This document shows positions 33,301 through 39,859 of a stretch of DNA of 39,859 nucleotides, one piece after another. The DNA comes from JBGSON01 sp041739085 (GTDB lineage Bacteria; Patescibacteriota; Gracilibacteria; CAIRYL01): NCBI GenBank assembly GCA_041739085.1, contig JBGSON010000046.1, forward strand, positions 1 to 39,859, in the 5' to 3' direction. Position 1 is the first letter of the stretch, and each line of letters opens with the position of its first letter. A model generated the notes under the pieces. The model ran no database searches. It worked only from the letters and a program-made list of their open reading frames with translations, and was not told the DNA's origin. The position numbers and the translations under genes were made by a program.

Positions 33301-36300
33301 AGCGATCTCACGGAACGGAGCGTGGCAAAAGCAGAGACGTTTATATTTTATCAGGCGGACGGACTCGTGGGAATAAGCCCGGATGAATATTTCCTCCCGG
33401 AGACGAGCGATTCCGCGTCATTCTCTCTCATCACGATCGACACAAAAGGCAAACCCCGGGGAGATGAAAAAGTGACCGTCGATCTCTACCAGAGCAAATG
33501 GAATTCGGTCCAAAAAGAAGGTGTTGACGGGAATTATTACTGGGAAAGTACTGAGGAAAAGGTACTCCTTGATTCCACAGAAGTCACGACTGATACCGAC
33601 GGGAAGGGCAAGGCGAAGTTCTCGATCCCGGCCGGTGATTCGAAATATTATGGGAACCTGAAAGCGGTAGCACAATGGAAAGACAGCGAAGGCCGCGAGA
33701 CTTCTTCCTCAACTTCCATCTATCGGGCTTCGGAATCCTTTGTCTCCTGGAGGAGAGAGAACAACGACCGGATTGCGCTCACTCTCGACGCCAAAGAATA
33801 TAAAATCGGGGAGACCGCCCGTCTTCTCGTTGCTTCGCCCTATACCACTCCTGTCCGGGCGCTCCTCACCATCGAACGGGCAAAAATACTGAAGACCGAG
33901 GTCATCGATGTTTCGAGCGGAAAATATATTGAGATCCCGGTGACCGCCGATTTTGTGCCGAATACATTTATTTCTGTCGTCCTCATCCACGGAAAAGGGA
34001 GTTCCGGGATGGTTCAAAACTTGAAAACATCACTCGAGGAAAACAAGAAAAAGCAGGGGGACCTGGAAACAGAGATCACAACACTCAAGGAAAAGCTTAC
34101 AAAAGCGGAGGAAGAAGCGAACGCACTCGCCGAGGATGCGGATAAGGTCGAGCGAAGACGCGTGGAGACCAGGCTTGAGGTCGCAAAGACAAACCTTTCG
34201 AATGCCGAGAATGAACTGAGCGCACTCAAGGTCGAATCCTCCACGCTCGAAACGGAGATCGCAGGGGCGGAGAAAGAATCCGGAAGTACTGCTGAGGGTG
34301 ATCCCGGATCAGCAGTCGAGGGAACGATCCCCCGTCCTGAGATGAAAATGGGGCTTGTCCCGCTTTTTGTTAACATCGATGACAAGAAGCTTAATATCAC
34401 CCTCACCCCGAACAAGGAGAATTATCTCCCGGGAGAAACGGTAATCCTGAAAGTGGAAACAAAGAATTCAAAAGGCGACGGCGTACCGGCAGATGTTTCT
34501 CTCGCAGTCGTTGACGAATCACTCCTCGCCCTCAAGTCCCGGAATCTTGAAAATATCGTTGAATTCTTCTGGGGACCGCGGTCTCTTGGCGTCATGACTT
34601 CAAACACGCTCGTCTATTTTGTCGAGCGTCTCAATGTAAAAGCACAGAAAGGAGAAAAGGGCGGAGGCGGAGGAGCCGCGGGAGACCTCGCGAAGAAGAA
34701 ACGCGGGGAGTTCCGGGACACGGCATACTATCTCCCGGATCTGAAGACAGATATCAACGGTGAAGGGGAAGTGGAATTCATCCTCCCCGACAATCTCACG
34801 AGCTGGGAGATCTGGGCAGTCGCGAACACAAAAAAATCCGAAGTCGGCGCTCAGACGAAATCATTCATTTCCAGGAAGGAACTCATGATCCAGTCTTCTC
34901 TCCCGAGATTCGCGGTGGTCGGCGATGAGTTCACCGCTTCTTTCCTCATCCATAATCAGAGCGATGAAGATCAGAAAATCGATGTGACGCTCACGGCGAA
35001 AAATTTTGATATCGAAGGAGAAGGCAGGGAATCCCTGACCATCGAAAAAGATTCCCAGCTCCTGGTGGAGTTCCCGGGAACAGTCATCGGATCAGGAGAA
35101 AAGCCACTCGCGGAATTTGATCCCATGACGTTCACACTCGTTGCGGAAACGAAAGGGAGCGGATTGAAGGACGAGCTGGAGATCGATGTCCCCGTCCTCA
35201 CTCCTGCGATCGGGGAGAGTATCGCGACGAGCGGCGAAGTCCAGGATGATCTTGCTACCGAATATCTCCGCATCCCTGAGGTCGCACTCAATGACATCGG
35301 AAAACTCACGGTTTCTCTCTCCGCGAGCCGGACCGGCACGTTCACGAGAGGTCTGGAAAGTCTTCTCCAGTACCCGTACGGATGCGCGGAGCAGACGATG
35401 AGCACCCACTTCCCGAACGTCATCCTGAAACGGGTGGAGTCGACTCTCGGGAAAAAGCTTTTTGATCTTGACCGTGATGAGTCTGAGATCAAAGAAATGG
35501 TCGAAATGGCGCTCCAGAAATTCTATACATTTCAGCGGCCTGACGGAGGATTCGGATACTGGGAGGATTCTGACAAGAGCTATCCCTATCTCTCCGCGTA
35601 TATCCTGTTCGGTCTCCAGGAGACAGAGAGAGCGGGATATGATGTCGACGATACCGTGATCTCGAATGCGAAATCCTATCTCAAGGGCGAGCTTTTCTCG
35701 AGCACTCCTCCGTCTCAGGCGACATCCGAACTCGATTACTACGGTTATCCGGAGATGGACGCGGACGCCCAGGCATTCGCCCTCTTTGTCCTTTCAGAGT
35801 TCGGGGAAGAAGGTCTGATTTCTTCGAAAAATATTCTTTTTGAAAACAGATCGGCGCTCAGCTTTTCCGCTAAGACTTTCCTCCTCATGGCGATGCAGAA
35901 CATGAAAGATGATCCCCAGGGGAAGGATGTTCTCCTCGGGGAGATCCTCGCTGATGCCCGGCAGACGCCGAGAGGCGTCCAGTTCGAATCAGGCGAGAGT
36001 TCTCCCTGGGCAATGGATTCTTCGTCGAAAACGACTGCCCTGGTCCTCTATGCCCTGACCCGGGAAGATACGGCTCATCCTCTCATCCCGAAGATCCTGG
36101 ATTATCTCGCCAAATCAAAAGATCAGGGGCGATACCTCGGATCATGGGGAGACACACAGACCACGTCATGGGTGCTCATCGCGTATCTCGAATACCTTGA
36201 AAAATCTGACGCTCTCCATCCTGATTTTACCGGAAGCGCGGAGCTCAACGGGTCTTCTCTCGGAGAGGCGAAGTTTGGAGACGCAAATGTATTTGAAGAA

Positions 36301-36924
36301 GTCGCTCTCTCAGAAACCCATGTGAGCAGTCTTCTCAGGGGGACCCAGCTCAACGAGATCGATTTCTCGAAGAAGGGCACGGGGATCCTCTATTACGATA
36401 TCCTCATGAACTATTATCTCCCCGTTGAATTCGTTACGGAGAAGAACGAAGGCATCGGGATTTCCCGCTCCTACTACCGGAAAGATGACAAAAAAACGGA
36501 GACTCCAGTCTCTACCGCGGAAAAGGGAGAAGTCCTCCGGGGAAAACTTACGATCATGGTCCCCGAGACGCGTCACCTCGTCGTAGTTTCGGAGAAGCTC
36601 CCCGCGGGGCTTGAACCGGTGAACTTCAGTCTTGAGACCTCTGACAGGTCGCTTCTTGTGGATGAAGAAGGGGGCCAGTCCTGGGATTATGAGTATTCCT
36701 GGTGGTGGTGGGATAGTCTCTGGTATTTCAACCACCGGGAAATGCGCGACGACGAAGTCCTCCTCTTTGCGGACTATCTCCCGGCGGGGATGTATGAATA
36801 CCATTTCTTTGTCACGGCATCCACGGAAGGAGAGTTCCTCCATCTCCCGGCGACCGCGGAAGAGATGTACAATCCGGAAGTATTCGGCCGGACGAATGGA
36901 GAGAAGTTTACCGTGAGCAAATAA
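30325..36924 (+). CDS. Bacterial alpha-2-macroglobulin with thioester and coiled-coil insertion
   Basis: Alpha-2-macroglobulins trap proteases that cleave a bait region. The 2,199-residue protein starts with an uncleaved-looking membrane anchor (about residues 7-27). Several Ig-like repeats (SITPEIKGKFLW, VSPIDGSTYISPSTRVKIKW) follow, then MG2 at about 757 (YTDRPIYRPDQTVYFKG). The bait-like segment at 1438-1463 is Lys/Gly-rich (GGGGGAAGDLAKKKRGE) and precedes FRDTAYYLPDLKTD. The thioester motif YGCAEQ is intact (Cys1687 to Gln1690), inside the helical thioester domain (KFYTFQRPDGGFGYWED). A ~105-residue coiled coil at about 1230-1335 is unusual. The start is ATG 30325 rather than the upstream TTG. 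Adjacent FemABX gene instead of the usual pbpC. Confidence 0.95.
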   Translation: MKSVQKNLLIFLTLLILLGAGGLLVWNNAGIPKILGSEEVTFQKEISFNAPLRFEFSEKMNTKSVEEAFSITPEIKGKFLWENQRTLFFVPTDPFTIGDKVTVTISSEAMSWLGKKTGVSYSQDFLIVGSPQISFISPISSDEWTVVKSIQDGGDPLTTKPAKGYEETIPYLLKGQRIVIMFDRPIRPLESTEAAIDEELSRFSDYIEFTPEIPGEFRWLGTSSIEFIPDTEKLPMGNIFRATLQKDAPLADGGKLVNDFEWHFQTDEPRIVSVSPIDGSTYISPSTRVKIKWNQPVDEDSFFEKLTIEPDLPEGEGRKIDVSWDRENDPTTMIISFEPNFPKDTEIKITVAPGVKSITGTKFSTETFLSTFRTLGEPKIIAHYPAEKAVFPPQGSLSISFSTPFDGEEIRTHLKFTPEIKGEDIIISEVYDSYYWADDPLATPNEPVSMSVEYSISAPFAAQTEYTWELTPGLVDRRVQMYEDNLKEGMTDELSEGELTILKSEATLNEGFKDTFKTGDYDPYLTQLTTGYGLGIHDVESPVSLYVEHRNVSEVDVIVCEMSEEKLRDFDITGGYYYGTTLCDEFGGKKTTWKEKLPGASNMMLVTEIPLSERLDLKKGSYLYEFSSPSYKYSWETEPHIFSGGMILVNSTLTAKWADGESLFWATDFVSGRPVEDMEIVVYRGSYDVPVVEAGRGKTDAQGLVKISLPEEADFYGRYFAIGKKGDEYLSYVGEYWDSGITTWDFGVSQDWQSHPYYRGYLYTDRPIYRPDQTVYFKGIIRKDDDATLSIPDPQTLLNVEITSPEGDSVFKADMPISEDGTFSGELKLSPEAKLGVYMLSASLGDMNWFSRPFFVEEYRKPDFKVEVLSGAEETPDAGPETQFIGKDLPVTISGSYYFGGVLSSGEVNYTVVREPYYFFDWDGEGWYSFSTDEYFCWWDCSASETVVASGSGRLDDAGKFTLKIPGDLKSIENTEDEGPLPSQLVTVYATVSDLTERSVAKAETFIFYQADGLVGISPDEYFLPETSDSASFSLITIDTKGKPRGDEKVTVDLYQSKWNSVQKEGVDGNYYWESTEEKVLLDSTEVTTDTDGKGKAKFSIPAGDSKYYGNLKAVAQWKDSEGRETSSSTSIYRASESFVSWRRENNDRIALTLDAKEYKIGETARLLVASPYTTPVRALLTIERAKILKTEVIDVSSGKYIEIPVTADFVPNTFISVVLIHGKGSSGMVQNLKTSLEENKKKQGDLETEITTLKEKLTKAEEEANALAEDADKVERRRVETRLEVAKTNLSNAENELSALKVESSTLETEIAGAEKESGSTAEGDPGSAVEGTIPRPEMKMGLVPLFVNIDDKKLNITLTPNKENYLPGETVILKVETKNSKGDGVPADVSLAVVDESLLALKSRNLENIVEFFWGPRSLGVMTSNTLVYFVERLNVKAQKGEKGGGGGAAGDLAKKKRGEFRDTAYYLPDLKTDINGEGEVEFILPDNLTSWEIWAVANTKKSEVGAQTKSFISRKELMIQSSLPRFAVVGDEFTASFLIHNQSDEDQKIDVTLTAKNFDIEGEGRESLTIEKDSQLLVEFPGTVIGSGEKPLAEFDPMTFTLVAETKGSGLKDELEIDVPVLTPAIGESIATSGEVQDDLATEYLRIPEVALNDIGKLTVSLSASRTGTFTRGLESLLQYPYGCAEQTMSTHFPNVILKRVESTLGKKLFDLDRDESEIKEMVEMALQKFYTFQRPDGGFGYWEDSDKSYPYLSAYILFGLQETERAGYDVDDTVISNAKSYLKGELFSSTPPSQATSELDYYGYPEMDADAQAFALFVLSEFGEEGLISSKNILFENRSALSFSAKTFLLMAMQNMKDDPQGKDVLLGEILADARQTPRGVQFESGESSPWAMDSSSKTTALVLYALTREDTAHPLIPKILDYLAKSKDQGRYLGSWGDTQTTSWVLIAYLEYLEKSDALHPDFTGSAELNGSSLGEAKFGDANVFEEVALSETHVSSLLRGTQLNEIDFSKKGTGILYYDILMNYYLPVEFVTEKNEGIGISRSYYRKDDKKTETPVSTAEKGEVLRGKLTIMVPETRHLVVVSEKLPAGLEPVNFSLETSDRSLLVDEEGGQSWDYEYSWWWWDSLWYFNHREMRDDEVLLFADYLPAGMYEYHFFVTASTEGEFLHLPATAEEMYNPEVFGRTNGEKFTVSK

Positions 36925-36935
36925 GAGAACATGCC

Positions 36936-36963
36936 TGTTCGCCTGCAGGCCTGCAGGCGAACA
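36936..36963. repeat. 28-nt perfect palindrome without loop
   Basis: TGTTCGCCTGCAGG is followed directly by its reverse complement, ending 12 nt into the gap after the macroglobulin stop. It contains two CCTGCAGG units in tandem. Pairing resumes after one mismatch (GC with GC), so the stem may be longer. No T-tract follows, so it is not a classic terminator. The rest of 36925-37146 holds a short CGAGTC/GACTCG hairpin near 37022-37038 and the rpsT promoter. Confidence 0.7.
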
Positions 36964-37078
36964 AGCAGATCAGCAAAGCTTTCTTATACTGGATCCCGAA
37001 GCAATCGGACTCATCGCCGCCGCGAGTCCTGTGACTCGGAAAAGAAGTCTTGCTCAGGCCTTTTCGATGAGAAAACCT

Positions 37079-37107
37079 TTGACAACTGCAGAGGAAATCC
37101 ATACACT
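37079..37107 (+). promoter_or_regulatory. Promoter of rpsT
   Basis: A perfect TTGACA (37079-37084), 17 bp, TACACT (37102-37107), 40 nt upstream of the rpsT ATG. Confidence 0.7.
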
Positions 37108-37146
37108 TTCGCTTGATTTTTTCCGTAGATCTTAACTCATTTCCCT

Positions 37147-37515
37147 ATGCCCATCATCAAGTCCGCCATCAAACGAATGCGACAGGAAAAGACCCGGAGG
37201 CAACGCCAGAAACAGGAGCTTTCCCGCATGCGCTCACTCATCAAAAACATCTACAAGTGGATGAAGTCGGGAAAGAAGGACAAGGCGGAGAAAATATTTT
37301 CTGAGACACAGAAGGCGATCGACACCGCTGCGAAGAAAAACATCATCCACAAGAACAACGCCGCAAGAAAAAAGTCTCAGATCGCAAAGGTCCTCGGGAA
37401 AATCCCCTCGCTCAAGGCGGTGGTAAAAAAGAAAGTAGCCGGCGCCGCGAAGAAACCGAAAGCGGAAAAGAAGCCGTCTGAGAAGAAAGCGCCTCGGTCG
37501 AAAAAAGCGGAATAA
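37147..37515 (+). CDS. rpsT: 30S ribosomal protein bS20 with basic C-terminal extension
   Basis: bS20 is a three-helix primary binder of 16S rRNA. The family core is clear: MPIIKSAIKRMRQEKTRRQR, then SLIKNIYKWMKSGKKDKAE and TAAKKNIIHKNNAARKKSQI. The core ends near residue 88. The remaining 34 residues are a Lys/Ala/Pro-rich tail (KKPKAEKKPSEKKAPRSKK), longer than the usual 85-90 residues. The gene is monocistronic, with a consensus-like promoter and a pyrimidine-rich leader without a Shine-Dalgarno sequence. Confidence 0.95.
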   Translation: MPIIKSAIKRMRQEKTRRQRQKQELSRMRSLIKNIYKWMKSGKKDKAEKIFSETQKAIDTAAKKNIIHKNNAARKKSQIAKVLGKIPSLKAVVKKKVAGAAKKPKAEKKPSEKKAPRSKKAE

Positions 37516-37535
37516 CGGCAGGGAAGAGAAGACGC

Positions 37536-37563
37536 TTTAAAAAAATACGTATTTCCGTATACT
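37536..37563 (+). promoter_or_regulatory. Promoter of glmS with a palindrome in the spacer
   Basis: TTTAAA (37536-37541), a 16-bp spacer and TATACT (37558-37563). The spacer holds a perfect 12-nt palindrome AAATACGTATTT (37543-37554). The unit CGTAT occurs three times, at 37548, 37556 and 37566. This resembles an operator region. The 26-nt leader after the promoter is too short for a glmS ribozyme. Confidence 0.5.
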
Positions 37564-37588
37564 GGCGTATGACTTTTCCAAAAAAATC

Positions 37589-39373
37589 ATGTGCGGAATA
37601 TTTGGCTATATCGGGAAAAAAAACAACGCTCCGGAGATCGTCATAGACGGGCTCAAGCGGCTTGAATACCGCGGATATGATTCCTGGGGGATCGCGACCA
37701 CATCGGAAGAAAAAGGAACAGAGCAGCTCTACGTGTATAAGAAGGTGGGGAAGATATCGGAGATGCGAGATACTTCTGCTTTCCCGAAAAGCACTCTTGC
37801 AATCGGACATTCCCGCTGGGCGACCCATGGGGGCGTAACCGATGCGAACGCTCATCCCCACTGGAATTCAAAAAAAACGCTCGCGCTCGTCCATAACGGG
37901 ATCCTCGAAAATTATGCGGAAGTGAAGGCGGAGCTCATGAAGAAAGGGGTCAAATTCATCACGGAAACAGATACGGAAGTGGCAGTTCATCTCATCTCCC
38001 ATTATCTCGAATCCGGACTTGATCTCCGGAAAGCTGTTCTCAAGGCTTCCGCCCGGTTTGACGGAAGGTTCGCTTTTGTCCTCTTCAGCATTCATTCCAA
38101 TTCCATCATCGCTGTCCGGAGAGGAGCACCCCTTATCGTCGGTGTCGGGAAGAATGAGACGTTTATCGCGTCGGATATCCCCGCTTTTCTTCCCTATACG
38201 GACAAAGTGAATTACCTCGACGACCACGAAATGGTGGAGCTTCTCCCCGAGGGGCCGAAATTCTATTCTCTGAAAACGGGAAAATCGATTGAAAAAAGAC
38301 TCATCACCATCGAATGGCAGATCGAGGATGCGGAGAAAGGCGATTTTGAACATTATATGCTCAAGGAGATCTTTGAGCAGAAAGAAACGATCCTCCGGGC
38401 GATCAATCAGGATCCTGAGGAGATCATGGAACTCGCGAAACTCATTAAAAACGCGCGCGGGGCATTTTTCACCGGATGCGGGACCGCCGGAAAAGTGGCG
38501 CAGATCGGGGTGTATGCCTTCGCAAGCATCGCGAAACGTCATATTAATTTCACTCCCTCCAGCGAATTCACCTTGTTCCATCATTTCCTGAAACCAGAGA
38601 CGCTCATCCTCGCCATCTCCCAGAGCGGAGAAACGGCTGATGTCATCGAGGCCATGGAAGTGGGGAAAAAATCAGGATCGACCCTCGCTTCACTCGTGAA
38701 CGTAAAGGGATCGACGATCGACCGGATGTGCGACTATACCCTCCTCATCAAAGCAGGTCCGGAAAAAGCAGTCGCCTCCACGAAAGCGGCGACGAGCCAG
38801 ATCTCGCTCCTCCTTCTCCTCGCATACGCGTCGGCGGGGGAACTCGACAGCGGAAGAAAACTCCTTGTTGAGACGGCGTCGAAGATCAATGATCTTTTAA
38901 ATCCGCGGTATCTGAAACACATCTCGAAGATCGCGCAAAAATTCAAGAAATCGCGCGATATCTTCATCATCGGCAGGGGGGCGAATTTTCCCATCGCTCT
39001 CGAAGCGGCGATCAAGATCCAGGAGGTCTCCTATATTCACGCGGAAGGTTTTGCGGGAGGCGAACTGAAGCACGGCCCCATCGCCATGATCCAGAAAGGG
39101 ACTCCATGTATCGTCCTCGTCGGCGACGATGAGACCCGCCCGGAGATCATTTCGAACGCGCTGGAGCTCAAAGCGCGCGGTGCAGAGATCATCGGGATCG
39201 GCCCGGTGCGGGAAGCGGTTTTTGATCACTGGATGTATGTCCCGGCAAGCGGGATCGCTTCCCCGATCGTGAACCTCATCCCCATCCAGCTCTTCGCCTA
39301 CTGCCTTGCCTGCGCGCGGGGACTTGATCCGGATATGCCGAGGAATCTCGCGAAGAGTGTTACTGTGAAATAA
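37589..39373 (+). CDS. glmS: Glutamine--fructose-6-phosphate aminotransferase (isomerizing)
   Basis: GlmS makes glucosamine-6-phosphate, the entry point for peptidoglycan amino sugars. The 594 residues begin MCGIFGYIGKK, and the Cys after Met is the glutaminase nucleophile. LEYRGYDSWGIA and IGHSRWATHGGVTDANAHPH belong to the N-terminal amidotransferase domain. Two SIS domains follow, with FFTGCGTAGKVAQIGVYAF and ISQSGETADVIEAM for sugar-phosphate binding. The C-terminal NLAKSVTVK matches the conserved tail (usually ending SVTVE) that gates ammonia transfer. The gene is monocistronic, with its own promoter and a terminator about 80 nt after the stop. Confidence 0.97.
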   Translation: MCGIFGYIGKKNNAPEIVIDGLKRLEYRGYDSWGIATTSEEKGTEQLYVYKKVGKISEMRDTSAFPKSTLAIGHSRWATHGGVTDANAHPHWNSKKTLALVHNGILENYAEVKAELMKKGVKFITETDTEVAVHLISHYLESGLDLRKAVLKASARFDGRFAFVLFSIHSNSIIAVRRGAPLIVGVGKNETFIASDIPAFLPYTDKVNYLDDHEMVELLPEGPKFYSLKTGKSIEKRLITIEWQIEDAEKGDFEHYMLKEIFEQKETILRAINQDPEEIMELAKLIKNARGAFFTGCGTAGKVAQIGVYAFASIAKRHINFTPSSEFTLFHHFLKPETLILAISQSGETADVIEAMEVGKKSGSTLASLVNVKGSTIDRMCDYTLLIKAGPEKAVASTKAATSQISLLLLLAYASAGELDSGRKLLVETASKINDLLNPRYLKHISKIAQKFKKSRDIFIIGRGANFPIALEAAIKIQEVSYIHAEGFAGGELKHGPIAMIQKGTPCIVLVGDDETRPEIISNALELKARGAEIIGIGPVREAVFDHWMYVPASGIASPIVNLIPIQLFAYCLACARGLDPDMPRNLAKSVTVK

Positions 39374-39454
39374 CGTCTCTTCACGTCATAGAGCATAGGA
39401 GATGGAAGCCGTGAGCTTGCCGAAGGGCGAAGAGCGTGACGGTAAAATAAAGAA

Positions 39455-39489
39455 AAGAAGAACATATTTCCCCGTAGTTCTTCTTCTTT
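39455..39489 (+). terminator. Terminator after glmS
   Basis: AAGAAGAAC (39455-39463) pairs perfectly with GTTCTTCTT (39477-39485) around a 13-nt loop; the 3' arm runs into CTTT. On the opposite strand a T-rich tract also follows, so it may work both ways. Confidence 0.65.
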
Positions 39490-39529
39490 AAAAAAGCTGG
39501 TAGTCTTCATCCCCCAATTCACTATTGGT

Positions 39530-39859
39530 ATGTCTCCGCGCAAATCCCCAATCTCGCTCTCTCTCGACCTCAACCCCGAATTCAAAAAAGCTTTCCGTCT
39601 CGTGGAGAAAGAAGGAAAGAACGTGTTCCTCACGGGGAAGGCAGGGACGGGGAAATCCACGTTTCTGAAATACTTCGTGGAGAATACGGAGAAGGAGTGC
39701 GTCGTGCTCGCCCCCACCGGCGTTGCCGCGCTCAACGTGGACGGAGCGACGATCCATTCGTTTTTCCGCTTTATTCCCCACATGACGGAGGAAGACGTCA
39801 TAAATAAAGCAAAATCCTTCAGGAAAGATTCTGTCTATCATGAAATCGATCTCATCATC
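39530..39859 (+). CDS. PIF1-like helicase, N-terminal part (runs off the window)
   Basis: PIF1-family helicases are 5'-to-3' SF1B enzymes that unwind G-quadruplexes and forked DNA. The 110 visible residues show the Walker A motif FLTGKAGTGKSTFLKYF, preceded by FKKAFRLVEKEGKN. Motif Ia follows in VVLAPTGVAALNVDGATIHS, then FFRFIP typical of PIF1. The Walker B region is just beginning at the edge (EIDLII). The start at 39530 gives a 30-residue lead before the P-loop. Other SF1 RecD-like proteins are possible, but APTGVAALN with GATIHSFF favours PIF1. Confidence 0.9.
   Translation, partial: MSPRKSPISLSLDLNPEFKKAFRLVEKEGKNVFLTGKAGTGKSTFLKYFVENTEKECVVLAPTGVAALNVDGATIHSFFRFIPHMTEEDVINKAKSFRKDSVYHEIDLII

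Noticed and set aside
36931..37116. Short frames in the macroglobulin-rpsT gap and a possible tRNA or small RNA
   Set aside because: The frames are built from the palindrome; I could not fold a cloverleaf, and only a short CGAGTC/GACTCG hairpin and the rpsT promoter are supported.
37564..37588. glmS ribozyme
   Set aside because: The leader between promoter and ATG is only about 20 nt, far too short for the ribozyme fold.
39298..39841. Minus-strand frames opposite the PIF1-like gene start
   Set aside because: Antisense to a clear Walker A and motif Ia; they extend through the glmS terminator and lack any motif.
1..39859. CRISPR arrays, rRNA and tRNA genes
   Set aside because: No regularly spaced direct repeats of CRISPR type and no recognisable rRNA or tRNA sequence were seen on either strand by reading.

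Overview
The window looks like chromosomal DNA of a streamlined bacterium, most likely of the Candidate Phyla Radiation (Patescibacteria), possibly a Peregrinibacteria-like lineage. That placement is an inference from overall gene style: short intergenic gaps, many lineage-specific hypothetical genes, few Shine-Dalgarno sequences, and a mix of essential housekeeping genes with large surface proteins. UGA acts as a stop at the end of many full-length genes, so the UGA=Gly code of Gracilibacteria/Absconditabacteria does not apply. No rRNA, tRNA or CRISPR array was seen.

Layout. 1-650: an accessory scar with the C-terminal end of an IS481/IS3-type transposase, a gene fragment fused in frame behind its stop, and a doublet of strong hairpins. 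650-5500 (minus strand): a small membrane protein, the proS-tgt pair, a divergent PAP2 (DUF212) membrane protein and a lipoprotein. 5.5-10 kb: a serpin lipoprotein with a clear extended -10 promoter, the one-carbon pair fthC-glyA, and a stand-alone GT5-like glycosyltransferase domain. 10-17.2 kb: rlmH, two orphan hypotheticals, rlmN, a DUF3352-like membrane protein, a short proB, and two tandem paralogues that look like degenerate receiver domains. 17.2-23.8 kb (plus strand): full-length transketolase, a HAD-type phosphatase, ybeY, ftsA and ftsZ. 23.8-29.3 kb: small membrane protein, lipoprotein, a decayed Y1/RAYT transposase element bounded by 32-bp inverted REP-like ends, tig (trigger factor) and two translationally coupled unknown genes. 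29.3-37 kb: a FemABX-type peptidoglycan aminoacyltransferase divergent from a 2,199-residue bacterial alpha-2-macroglobulin with an intact CAEQ thioester and an unusual coiled-coil insertion. 37-39.9 kb: rpsT with a basic tail, glmS, and the start of a PIF1-type helicase.

Themes. Translation and ribosome maturation (proS, tgt, rlmH, rlmN, ybeY, rpsT, tig), cell division (ftsA-ftsZ), precursor metabolism (transketolase, glyA/fthC, glmS, proB) and an envelope group (serpin, alpha-2-macroglobulin, FemABX protein, two lipoproteins). Two unrelated protease-inhibitor families in one 40-kb stretch suggest defence against foreign proteases at the cell surface. The most unusual items are the REP-bounded RAYT element that split the tig terminator and is flanked by an approximately 76-80-bp duplication including the tig 3' end, the coiled-coil insertion in the macroglobulin, and the tandem receiver-like paralogues.
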